From an uncultured Clostridia bacterium (GTDB taxonomy: Bacteria; Bacillota; Clostridia; Christensenellales; QALW01), in contig URTC01000061.1 in assembly GCA_900550765.1 (NCBI GenBank), positions 1 through 8,532 on the forward strand: 8,532 bases of DNA, given 5' to 3'. Shown here in pieces: positions 1 through 6,948 of this stretch. How positions within the stretch are numbered: the first letter of the stretch is position 1; each line of letters opens with the position of its first letter. The notes under the pieces are model-generated. The model ran no database searches. It saw only the letters and a list, made by a program, of their open reading frames with translations, and was not told the DNA's origin. The translations under genes and the position numbers were made by a program.

Positions 1-1597
1 AGGTTTTTATTGCGGTAATATCTATTGTGGGGACCTGATTGATCCAAAGACCATCCGCGAGACCGGTGATAGTTACTGAACCGTAAGAGAATGTGACCAG
101 CCGGGGAGTATTGTCGGTCTCATATCCATAGGGGGCGGCCGTTTCGGTCAAATAGTAGCTGTAGCCTGAGGGGACGTTTGGAAATATAACGCTTCCGTCC
201 GCGGCGGAGACTGCAGTCATATTTATTCCGTTTTCTCCTTGCAGGGAAAATACCGCGCCGGGCAGAGCCGCCAGCGTATCCCCGGCAATTTTTTGAAAGG
301 TTACGTCCGCCAGATATCCTTTTACCTGAGGAATGTCAAAGGTGAGCTGCTTCAGCGTTGGGTTTTCCTCCTGGGCATGTTGTGATAAAAAGTAATACAG
401 CACAGTTGTTTTGTTAGTATCGTAAGCGGTGTCCCTCTTAAAACCTTCGGCGGTATTGAGGAGCTTGATGCGGTAGGAAACGGCATAAGTTTTTTCCTGC
501 CCTGCTGTTTGAACGGGCGTATCTGCCCGCAGGTTCCATTGAAGCGTATGCGTATCTTCATAAAAGAAAACAGTGTCGTTGTCCGCGGTAAGCCCGCGGT
601 ATTCCATATATGTCCCCATGGGATCCTCCACACGCCATGCATTTGCGTAAATGGTGATCAGCTTGCTGATGTTTTCAAAATGTTCAAGCAGCTTTTCTTC
701 TTCTGTGGCAGTGTAGACAGCAGCAGAAAATCTCCCGAGCCAATTTTTGATCGTTTCGTTTAAAGAACAGTTCTGCCAGGTGCAGTTGATGCGGTCATTT
801 TCATTGCCGATGTATACGGATAGAACGGTCATTCCGGCTTTGGTTATCCGGTCAGCGATGCCGCTGCTGCCGTTATAGACATTGTAGTGATCTTCGTGTT
901 CGGTGCTGCTCCCGGATCCGCCGTCGGAGTATCCGTTCTGCGTGTTATGATACGTAGGCTTTCCGTCAGAAAGCAGAAGGATATAGCAATTGCTTGCGGC
1001 AATGCCGGAAACATTCAGCATTGTATAGGCCTGCGTCAGTCCTGCTTCAATATTTGTACCGCCCATGGAATTTTGCCGCGGTGTGCTGATGCGGGCTACG
1101 GCCGATTTTAATTGGTCCTTTCCCGTTTTGATATCGGTGAGCTCCTGTATTGTGGCGGATGTGCTTCCAAAGGTAACGATCCCTACTTTTCTGACGGTAT
1201 CCGTCCCGGCCGCCTGCGCCTCTTTGGCAAAGCTTTCAATAAAGCTATTGGCGGAGGCTTTGGCAGCGTTGATTCTTGAGGTACGGCCCATAGATTCGTT
1301 CATGCTGTTGGAGATATCGATGACCAGAACAACCGCTGCGTCGGGAGAGAAGCTCATTTCATGCAAGGTTTCGGTAGTCGTCACTTTTAAAGTGACTGTA
1401 AAGAGATTTTCCTCATCAGCGGGAGCAATGGTTTTACTGACTTTTACCGCATCGTTTTCTGCGGATTTTTCCGTTCCCTGCGTCACAATCTGTTTTAAGG
1501 TTTCTTCCGTGCTTGCGTGGCTGACCGTTGAAAGTAAAGAACTGAGCATCAGAACGGTCAAAAATATACATAATCCGTTTAAAAACCCTTTTTTCAT
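1..1597 (-). CDS. VWA and Cna-B/SpaA domain surface adhesin (C-terminus outside window)
   Basis: The reading frame stays open for 532 codons from ATG at 1597 to the window edge, so the gene is cut off. Residues 1-28 form a signal peptide (MKKGF, hydrophobic core, cleavage near SHA-S). A von Willebrand factor A domain spans about 86-315 with a full metal-ion-dependent adhesion site: D94-x-S96-x-S98 in VIDISNSM, T181 in GGTN and D211 in LLSDG. C272 and C277 could form a disulfide. A beta-rich stretch (about 320-425) leads to a Cna-B/SpaA-type domain (about 428-523) with candidate isopeptide Lys K436 in VTFQKI and the catalytic Glu E485 in YLTETAAP. A second such domain may begin at QVPTIDITAIK. 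Proteins of this architecture are usually sortase-anchored adhesins or pilus tip subunits; the anchor is not visible here. AAAGGCAGG lies 9 nt before the ATG. No good promoter points at the gene in the present orientation (see the invertible segment). Confidence 0.88.
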   Translation of the reverse strand, partial: MKKGFLNGLCIFLTVLMLSSLLSTVSHASTEETLKQIVTQGTEKSAENDAVKVSKTIAPADEENLFTVTLKVTTTETLHEMSFSPDAAVVLVIDISNSMNESMGRTSRINAAKASANSFIESFAKEAQAAGTDTVRKVGIVTFGSTSATIQELTDIKTGKDQLKSAVARISTPRQNSMGGTNIEAGLTQAYTMLNVSGIAASNCYILLLSDGKPTYHNTQNGYSDGGSGSSTEHEDHYNVYNGSSGIADRITKAGMTVLSVYIGNENDRINCTWQNCSLNETIKNWLGRFSAAVYTATEEEKLLEHFENISKLITIYANAWRVEDPMGTYMEYRGLTADNDTVFFYEDTHTLQWNLRADTPVQTAGQEKTYAVSYRIKLLNTAEGFKRDTAYDTNKTTVLYYFLSQHAQEENPTLKQLTFDIPQVKGYLADVTFQKIAGDTLAALPGAVFSLQGENGINMTAVSAADGSVIFPNVPSGYSYYLTETAAPYGYETDNTPRLVTFSYGSVTITGLADGLWINQVPTIDITAIKT

Positions 1598-1621
1598 TTA
1601 TTTTTACCTGCCTTTCTGTTA

Positions 1622-1643
1622 TCAAAAAGCGTACTTTTTGACA
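1622..1643 (+). repeat. Left inverted repeat / candidate recombinase crossover site
   Basis: The core at 1622-1641 is itself a palindrome: TCAAAAAG, spacer CGTA, CTTTTTGA. Its central dinucleotide is G1631-T1632. The repeat lies 25 bp upstream of the surface-gene ATG. The geometry, two 8-bp half-sites around a 4-bp spacer whose middle two bases are asymmetric, fits a serine-recombinase dimer site with a 2-bp crossover. It could instead be an ordinary operator. Confidence 0.55.
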
Positions 1644-1699
1644 AGAATATACAAAAACTTTTTTTGTTGGTCTGCAGATAAAAAAAGGGATTATTTGTG

Positions 1700-1714
1700 A
1701 GAAAACGTTTGCAA
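1700..1714 (-). promoter_or_regulatory. cre-like (LacI-family) operator overlapping the -35 box
   Basis: TTGCAAACGTTTTCT on the minus strand matches 14 of 15 positions of the catabolite-responsive element consensus WTGNAARCGNWWWCA; only the last base differs. It covers the -35 box of the promoter at 1709-1737, where a bound CcpA-like repressor would block RNA polymerase. It would move with the promoter on inversion. A chance match in AT-rich DNA is possible. Confidence 0.35.
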
Positions 1715-1737
1715 TTTTAAAAGTTTTATGCTATAGT
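1709..1737 (+). promoter_or_regulatory. Sigma-A-type promoter pointing away from the surface gene
   Basis: TTGCAA (1709-1714), a 17-bp spacer and TATAGT (1732-1737), preceded by the TGC of an extended -10. Transcription would start near 1744, and the terminator stem begins at 1746, so the transcript would end almost at once. No gene is served in this direction (the recombinase lies antisense). The promoter makes sense only if the segment can be flipped toward the surface gene at 1597, or if it makes a very short RNA. Confidence 0.6.
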
Positions 1738-1745
1738 AACAGCTG

Positions 1746-1789
1746 AAAAAAGCAACTGTCAAAAGGTACACCTTTTGACAGTTGCTTTT

Positions 1790-1791
<2 letters not shown>
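1746..1791. terminator. Bidirectional intrinsic terminator, 22-bp perfect stem
   Basis: Perfect inverted repeat with arms 1746-1767 and 1770-1791 and a two-base centre AC. It begins AAAAAAGCAACTG and ends CAGTTGCTTTTTT, so either strand gives a stem followed by six U. It ends the recombinase transcript (the TAA at 1792-1790 lies inside the arm) and also stops the plus-strand promoter 9 bp upstream. The candidate right crossover site is its central part, so inversion would replace one arm and leave only the short 8-bp core able to pair. Confidence 0.8.
1757..1778 (-). repeat. Right inverted repeat / candidate recombinase crossover site
   Basis: Read on the minus strand, the core is TCAAAAGG, spacer TGTA, CCTTTTGA, with central dinucleotide GT. 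Compared with the left copy, the inverted alignment (19/22) is better than the direct one (17/22), and only the inverted alignment pairs the asymmetric GT centres. By the usual rule for serine recombinases, this polarity predicts inversion rather than deletion. The site forms the centre of the terminator palindrome at 1746-1791. Confidence 0.55.
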
Positions 1792-2572
<781 letters not shown>

Positions 2573-2581
2573 TTATTCTGC

Positions 2582-2627
2582 GGCTCTTTGGCGAAAGGCC
2601 CTGTTTAAAGCCGGGCTTTTTCAGGGC
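2582..2627 (+). other. Overlapping hairpins upstream of the dnaX promoter
   Basis: Two mutually exclusive foldings share bases 2598-2600. One pairs GGC(T)CTTT (2582-2589) with AAAGGCC (2594-2600) around a GGCG loop. The other pairs GCCCTG (2598-2603) with CAGGGC (2622-2627), enclosing AAAGC/GCTTT. No T-run follows on either strand, so it is a poor terminator, and divergent genes would not need one. No known RNA family was recognised. Confidence 0.3.
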
Positions 2628-2650
2628 ATTCGTGCGGAAGACATTTTTTC

Positions 2651-2679
2651 TTGATTATTCCGCCGCTTTATTATATAAT
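2651..2679 (+). promoter_or_regulatory. Promoter of the dnaX-ybaB-recR operon
   Basis: TTGATT (2651-2656), 17-bp spacer, perfect TATAAT (2674-2679). Predicted start near 2686, leaving a 45-nt leader before the dnaX ATG. No other good promoter was seen up to the terminator after recR. Confidence 0.75.
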
Positions 2680-2707
2680 ATATACCGTTAAATTACAGAA
2701 GGAAATC

Positions 2708-2818
2708 ATGGATTTTTATTGGAGAAGCTTATGGCATACGTTGCGCTTTACCGCCGGTGGCGGCCGCAGAGATTTGAAGACCTTGTGGGGCAGGAGCCTA
2801 TCGTTCGTACGCTTTTGA
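2708..2818 (+). CDS. Possible 36-aa upstream open frame overlapping dnaX start
   Basis: ATG at 2708 follows AGAAGGAAATC, a better-looking ribosome binding site than many real ones, and the frame runs out of phase with dnaX to TGA at 2818. The product would begin MDFYWRSLWH and resembles nothing I recognise. Since the dnaX ATG at 2731 and its GGAG lie inside it, translation here could compete with or modulate dnaX initiation. Most of it overlaps conserved dnaX coding sequence, so its composition says nothing in its favour. Confidence 0.2.
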   Translation: MDFYWRSLWHTLRFTAGGGRRDLKTLWGRSLSFVRF

Positions 2819-4383
2819 ATCAGCTGGAAAGCGGACGGATTGCCCATGCCTATTTGTTTGCCGGTCCCCGGGGTACGGGAAAGACCAGTACGGCCAAACT
2901 GTTTGCCAGAGCGATAAACTGCCAGAACCCCAAAGAAGGGGAACCCTGCGGGAAATGTGAAGCCTGCTTGGCTGCCGGTGCAGATGAAAATATGGATATT
3001 ATTGAAATCGATGCGGCCAGCAACAACGGTGTGGACAATATTCGTGATATCCGCGATAAAGTGGTTTTTGCCCCGGCGGTGGGCAAGTATAAGGTGTATA
3101 TTATCGATGAAGTACATATGCTCTCCGGCGGTGCATTCAATGCGCTGCTGAAGACCTTGGAAGAACCGCCCAAGCATGCGGTATTTATTCTGGCTACTAC
3201 GGAAATTCATAAGCTGCCGGCTACGATCCTGAGCCGGTGCCAGCGGTTTGATTTTAAACTGATTTCTTCAAAAGTGATTGCGCAGCGATTGGAATATGTG
3301 CTGAAGGAGAGCGGTGCCGAGTTTGAGACAGCGGCTGTTGCGCTGATAGCCAAAAGCGCCGGCGGCGGTATGCGTGACGCGCTTTCTTTGGCCGATGTCT
3401 GCCTTTCCTACTGCGGCAGCCGGGTAACGCTGGATGATGCCATGGGCGTGCTGGGAATTTCCGACCGCGGTTTTATTTTTGATTTCGCCGATGCGCTGCT
3501 TGTCTCGGATATTGCCAAAGTGCTGGAAAAGTGCCGGGAGCTTGAGGGCGAGGGGAAAGATATCAGTGTGTTTATTGCCGAACTTATGGAACATATGCGG
3601 GATATTCTGCTTTGCATGTATGCACCGGAGAGCGAGGAGCTTGTATCCCTTCCCCGTGAGATGCAGGCACGCTTGAAAACACAGGCCGAACAGGCCAACG
3701 GCGAGAGACTGCTGCGTGCAGTAGAGATTCTTTCGGCTCTTGAGGCAGATATTAAGCAGCATAATCGGCCTGAAATACAGCTGGAAACGGCAATGATAAG
3801 AATTTGTACCCCTCGTACAGAGAGCGATTATTCGGCTTATGAGGACAGGCTTGCAGAGCTTGAAAGAAAAGTGAGTCAGCTTTGTGTGAACGGTTTAACC
3901 GCGCCCGAAACGATTTCTGATCGCCAAGAGATATCTCGGGAGGAGCTTCCGCCGTGGGAGACACCGTCTTCGGTGCCGAATGCCCCCAAAGATGAGCCGA
4001 TGAAAGAGAAAAAGGCAAGTGCGGCGGCTGCGCCTGCACCTCGGCCGGCTGCGGCGGCGGACAGGAACAGCAACGGCTTGTGGAATATGCTTTTAGCGCG
4101 GGTAAAGGCTTCCGATTTGCCGCTGTATATGATGATACGCGGCTTTGACGGCGCGGCTGCCGAGAACGACGGATTTACGATCTATATTCCGCAGGCGGCT
4201 GCTTCCAAGGAGGGACTGGTACGCAAGTATGAAGGTGTGCTTGCCGATCATCTTGAGGAGCTTAGCGGCCGCAGGCTGAAGGTGCATGCTGTGGTAGGGG
4301 CAAAACCCCTGAAAAACGGAGAGGAAGAACAGGATGCCGGCAGTGCAGACAGAATGCAGGCAGCGCTGGACTTGTTTTCATAA
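2731..4383 (+). CDS. dnaX: DNA polymerase III subunit gamma/tau
   Basis: The clamp-loader ATPase subunit of the replicative polymerase, 550 aa. The start MAYVALYRRWRP is the family N-terminus; GGAG at 2721-2724 supports ATG 2731, while the in-frame TTG at 2719 lacks a site. Walker A is GPRGTGKT (45-52), the zinc site is C63/C72/C75/C78, Walker B is VYIIDEVH (D125-E126), sensor 1 lies around ATTEIHK (154-160) and the arginine finger is R168 in LSRCQRF. The AAA+ lid and collar domains follow to about 370. A charged, Ala/Pro-rich linker lies at about 395-450 and a tau-type C-terminal domain at about 452-550. It is the first gene of an operon with ybaB and recR, the usual order in Bacillota. No canonical A-AAA-AAG frameshift site producing a short gamma form was found. 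Confidence 0.98.
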   Translation: MAYVALYRRWRPQRFEDLVGQEPIVRTLLNQLESGRIAHAYLFAGPRGTGKTSTAKLFARAINCQNPKEGEPCGKCEACLAAGADENMDIIEIDAASNNGVDNIRDIRDKVVFAPAVGKYKVYIIDEVHMLSGGAFNALLKTLEEPPKHAVFILATTEIHKLPATILSRCQRFDFKLISSKVIAQRLEYVLKESGAEFETAAVALIAKSAGGGMRDALSLADVCLSYCGSRVTLDDAMGVLGISDRGFIFDFADALLVSDIAKVLEKCRELEGEGKDISVFIAELMEHMRDILLCMYAPESEELVSLPREMQARLKTQAEQANGERLLRAVEILSALEADIKQHNRPEIQLETAMIRICTPRTESDYSAYEDRLAELERKVSQLCVNGLTAPETISDRQEISREELPPWETPSSVPNAPKDEPMKEKKASAAAAPAPRPAAAADRNSNGLWNMLLARVKASDLPLYMMIRGFDGAAAENDGFTIYIPQAAASKEGLVRKYEGVLADHLEELSGRRLKVHAVVGAKPLKNGEEEQDAGSADRMQAALDLFS

Positions 4384-4413
4384 ATAAACAAATAAGTTGG
4401 AGGTTTTTTTCTT

Positions 4414-4761
4414 ATGGCAAGAGGTGGATTTCCCGGCGGAGGATTCGGCGGCGGAGGGAATATGCAGCAGCTGCTGCGTCAGGCGCAAAAAATGCAGGCG
4501 GATATGGAAAAGGTCCAGCAGGAGCTGGAAGAAACAGAGCTGGAGGTCAGCTCCGGCGGCGGTATGGTCGTATGTAAGGTGACCGGGAAGGGCGATATCG
4601 TTTCCATTAAGATTAACCCGCAGATCGTTGACCCGGAGGACGTAGAAATGCTGGAGGATACCGTTACGGCAGCCGTAAAGGAAGCACTGCGGCAGGCGAG
4701 CGAGCTTTCGGGCGAAAGAATGAGTAAAATTACCGGCGGAATGGGCGGGGGTTTGTTTTAA
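4414..4761 (+). CDS. ybaB: YbaB/EbfC family nucleoid-associated DNA-binding protein
   Basis: A 115-aa homodimeric DNA-binding protein; the family has a tweezer-like fold and is linked to nucleoid structure and to RecR-related repair. The diagnostic parts are the amphipathic helix MQQLLRQAQKMQADMEKVQ, the strand set ELEVSSGGGMVVCKVTGKGDIVSIKINP, and the C-terminal helix and Gly-rich end ERMSKITGGMGGG. The N-terminus is unusually Gly-rich (residues 4-15, GGFPGGGFGGGG), as in several Bacillota homologues. GGAGG (4399-4403) lies 10 nt upstream of the ATG, and the gene is 30 bp after dnaX. Its TAA is followed at once by the recR GTG. Confidence 0.96.
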   Translation: MARGGFPGGGFGGGGNMQQLLRQAQKMQADMEKVQQELEETELEVSSGGGMVVCKVTGKGDIVSIKINPQIVDPEDVEMLEDTVTAAVKEALRQASELSGERMSKITGGMGGGLF

Positions 4762-5355
4762 GTGAGCGTATATATAGAGCCGCTGGCCAGGCTTGTCAAT
4801 GCGTTTTCCAAGCTGCCGGGCATCGGCGGAAAAACGGCCCTGCGGCTTGCCTATCATGTGATCAGCGCGCCGGAGGAGGATATTAGGGATTTGACCCTGG
4901 CGCTGCAGGAGATCAAGAAAAAAATCAAATACTGTACACAGTGCGGGAATTTTTGTGAGGGCGAGTTGTGCGATATCTGTGCAAACCCCAGAAGGAACCA
5001 TACACAGATCTGCGTGGTAAAGGATCCGCGGGATGTGATTGCCATGGAAAAAGCTGAAAGCTTTCAAGGGGTGTATCATGTGCTGCACGGAACGATTTCC
5101 CCCATGGACGGCATCGGACCTGATGATATCCGCATTAAAGAGCTGCTGAATCGGCTGGACGGTGTAGCGGAGGTCATTCTTGCTACCAATCCCGATGTGG
5201 AGGGAGACGCTACGGCAGTATATATCGCCAGACTTTTGAAGCCTATGGGGATTAAAACTACACGGATCGCCCATGGGATTCCCATCGGCGGGGATTTAGA
5301 GTATATTGACGAGGTGACCCTTGCCAAAGCACTGGATGGCCGGCGGGAGATGTAA
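4762..5355 (+). CDS. recR: Recombination mediator protein RecR
   Basis: A 197-aa ring-forming mediator that works with RecO (and RecF) to load RecA on gapped DNA. It has the helix-hairpin-helix [15 protein letters not shown] (18-32), a C4 zinc finger C58/C61/C70/C73, and a Toprim domain (about 81-175) with [13 protein letters not shown] and [12 protein letters not shown]. The C-terminal part is [14 protein letters not shown] and it ends DGRREM, nearly identical in style to Bacillus RecR. It starts with GTG directly after the ybaB TAA (zero-base gap), so translational coupling is likely; a G-rich run in the ybaB tail serves as ribosome binding site. It is the last gene of the operon. Confidence 0.98.
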   Translation: MSVYIEPLARLVNAFSKLPGIGGKTALRLAYHVISAPEEDIRDLTLALQEIKKKIKYCTQCGNFCEGELCDICANPRRNHTQICVVKDPRDVIAMEKAESFQGVYHVLHGTISPMDGIGPDDIRIKELLNRLDGVAEVILATNPDVEGDATAVYIARLLKPMGIKTTRIAHGIPIGGDLEYIDEVTLAKALDGRREM

Positions 5356-5365
5356 ATAGAACTTT

Positions 5366-5407
5366 GAGCTTTTGCGTATTTTATGGCAGAAGCTCTTTTG
5401 TTTTTTT
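5366..5407 (+). terminator. Intrinsic terminator after recR
   Basis: GAGCTTTTGC (5366-5375) pairs with GCAGAAGCTC (5386-5395), ten pairs with one G-U wobble and a 10-nt loop, followed by TTTTG and seven T. It closes the dnaX-ybaB-recR operon 10 bp after the recR stop. Confidence 0.85.
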
Positions 5408-5468
5408 AAAAAAACAAGTATGATGAAGGGAACTGCCTGCAGCTGCATCCGTTTTAAAAAACTGTGTA

Positions 5469-5497
5469 TTGAATTCTGGAATTCGATATGATATAAT
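5469..5497 (+). promoter_or_regulatory. Promoter of the envelope two-gene operon, with spacer palindrome
   Basis: TTGAAT (5469-5474), 17-bp spacer, TATAAT (5492-5497) preceded by TGA as an extended -10. Start predicted near 5504. The spacer begins within GAATTC-TG-GAATTC (5471-5484), a perfect palindrome that overlaps the -35 and is a candidate repressor site. Confidence 0.75.
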
Positions 5498-5536
5498 CTA
5501 CTACATATATTGCATGTGTTTGTAAGGAAGGATTCA

Positions 5537-6862
5537 ATGAGACGAACGGTTCTATGCCTGCTTCTTTCCGCGGTGCTTTTGCTGACTTCCTGCAGCCGGG
5601 ACCCGGATATGCCTGCGCAGGGGGTGTTGGCTTCGGCTTCACCGGCGGCTGAAACGGAGAGCTGGAGCGGCATTGATCTATTTGCTTCTGTAAAAACACT
5701 CCTTCCTGCGGAGCCTTCACCGCCTCCTCGGGAGACGGCGCCGCCGGATACGCAGCCGGAAGCCACACAGCCGGAGTATAAGGCATTCAAGTGCCGGCGT
5801 ATCAGTTTTTCCGATACCTTGCAGACGGGAATTACATTTGCTTCGGGCGGTCGGAGGCTGGCTTTGCCGCTGCCCGAAGATTGGATTGTGGAGGCAATGC
5901 CCGCGCCGGCAATGGATATTCTTTATCAGGGCAGCCGCATCGGAACGATCAGCAGCACACAGCCGTATACCGCCGTAGAAAAATATGAGCTTCGGGCTTG
6001 GGTCAGGGAGAATCTGCAAGCCGAGCGCGCTGTGTGCAAAGTAATTGAAGACGGAAAAACAGTGTATAAACGATTGTACTCCTTTACCGATACTCTGGCG
6101 CAAAGCACGATCTATGTGAGTGTGGATTATACGGCGCTGGATGACGCAATGTTTTTTATGCTTTTTGAAAATGCGGCGATTTCTGCAGAGACGGGAGGCG
6201 CGCAGCATATTTCACTCTTCCCGCAGAACGGGTCGGATCAGATCTTGATTTTGGGCAACAGCTTTATTGCTACTTCGGAAATTGGCAGCTTTTTGGAGCA
6301 GTTTTTAATACGGGCGGACAAGCCTTATACACTGCGGGCGGTTTCCCGAGGCTATGCCTCGGTGGAAGATTATGCCCAGGAGGAGTGGCTGCAGGCGATT
6401 CGGGAAGGGCACTATTGTGCCGTATTCCAATGCGGGTTGTATGCCCCCAATGATGTGGATCAATTTGTTAAGGTGAAACAGGCGTGTTCCGATTCGTATA
6501 CGCGGCTGGTTCTGTTTCCCGCGCATAATGAAAATAAAAGTTTTATCCGTCAAATCGAGGACAGGCACCCCGAGGTGATCTGCCTGAATTGGCAGGAGGA
6601 GATCAACCGGCTGATTAAAAGTTCGCAGTGCAGGGCAGTGTACCGGGATTTTTGCATAGATGATGCGCATCAGCATACTACGCCGCTGGGGGGCTATGTA
6701 GGCGCGCATCTGATATATCGTGCGCTTTTTCAGGAGATCCCGCCGTATTATGTAGGGGAGACTCCGCTTTCTATGGAAAGCATCTCCTTTTATTTAGGCA
6801 GCTATACGGATACGGGAAAAGCGGAAGAAATAAAATTTGAAAGGATGTATTCCTTACGGTAG
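5537..6862 (+). CDS. SGNH/GDSL hydrolase-like lipoprotein
   Basis: A 441-aa exported lipoprotein. Residues 1-18 are a signal peptide with lipobox LTSC, lipidated at C19. A Pro/Thr/Ser-rich tether follows (about 55-80). Residues 85-215 form a beta-rich domain without a motif I can name; its pattern (LALPLPEDWIVEA ... YVSVDYTALDDAMFFMLF) faintly recalls small PsbP/MOG1-like domains. From about 234 on, the frame looks like an SGNH hydrolase: block I ILGNSF with Ser S242, block II Gly in SRGYAS (G272), a possible block III at CGLYAPND, and the Asp-His block D375-D-A-H378 followed by PLGGYVGAHLIYRAL. Such enzymes remove or transfer acyl groups, often O-acetyls on cell-wall glycans or capsule; the substrate here is unknown. 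ATG 5537 is chosen for AAGGAAGG upstream and for the complete signal peptide; the in-frame TTG at 5510 is less likely. The next gene follows after 86 bp without a clear terminator. Confidence 0.8.
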   Translation: MRRTVLCLLLSAVLLLTSCSRDPDMPAQGVLASASPAAETESWSGIDLFASVKTLLPAEPSPPPRETAPPDTQPEATQPEYKAFKCRRISFSDTLQTGITFASGGRRLALPLPEDWIVEAMPAPAMDILYQGSRIGTISSTQPYTAVEKYELRAWVRENLQAERAVCKVIEDGKTVYKRLYSFTDTLAQSTIYVSVDYTALDDAMFFMLFENAAISAETGGAQHISLFPQNGSDQILILGNSFIATSEIGSFLEQFLIRADKPYTLRAVSRGYASVEDYAQEEWLQAIREGHYCAVFQCGLYAPNDVDQFVKVKQACSDSYTRLVLFPAHNENKSFIRQIEDRHPEVICLNWQEEINRLIKSSQCRAVYRDFCIDDAHQHTTPLGGYVGAHLIYRALFQEIPPYYVGETPLSMESISFYLGSYTDTGKAEEIKFERMYSLR

Positions 6863-6948
6863 CAATGCTTGCGGAATGGACATCTTTCAAAAATAAAATA
6901 CCGTAGCTCTTTTAGGAAGGGAACAAAGGACGTAAGGAGAGGATCGTA

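Larger units (their letters stand above)
1622..1778. other. Candidate invertible promoter segment, OFF orientation
   Basis: Two imperfect 22-bp inverted repeats (1622-1643 and 1757-1778; 19 of 22 positions identical when one is reverse-complemented, all three differences transitions) bound this segment. It contains a plus-strand promoter (1709-1737) that faces away from the surface gene and into a terminator. A serine recombinase gene ends just outside the right repeat. Mapping positions by p to 3400-p, inversion would put the -10 at about 1663-1668 and the transcription start near 1656 on the minus strand. That gives a leader of about 59 nt into the surface gene, whose ribosome binding site lies outside the segment. 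The layout matches known promoter inversions such as those made by the Mpi serine recombinase of Bacteroides fragilis. That this segment inverts is inferred from sequence only. Confidence 0.6.

Noticed and set aside
1622..1644. Fixed promoter for the surface gene with TTGTCA inside the left repeat and TAACAG as -10
   Set aside because: The -10 matches TATAAT at only three of six positions; at best a basal promoter, so it is not listed as a feature.
1065..1700. 211-aa plus-strand open frame
   Set aside because: It lies antisense to the VWA gene, which shows a full MIDAS and signal peptide; the plus-strand translation has no family features.
3995..4060. Possible programmed -1 frameshift in dnaX (GAG-AAA-AAG followed by GC-rich DNA) to make a gamma form
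   Set aside because: The heptamer is G-AAA-AAG, not the slippery A-AAA-AAG, and the -1 frame stays open for a long way, so it would not give a short gamma protein.
4378..5274. 298-aa minus-strand open frame over ybaB and recR
   Set aside because: Shadow of two conserved genes; His/Gln-rich translation without domain logic.
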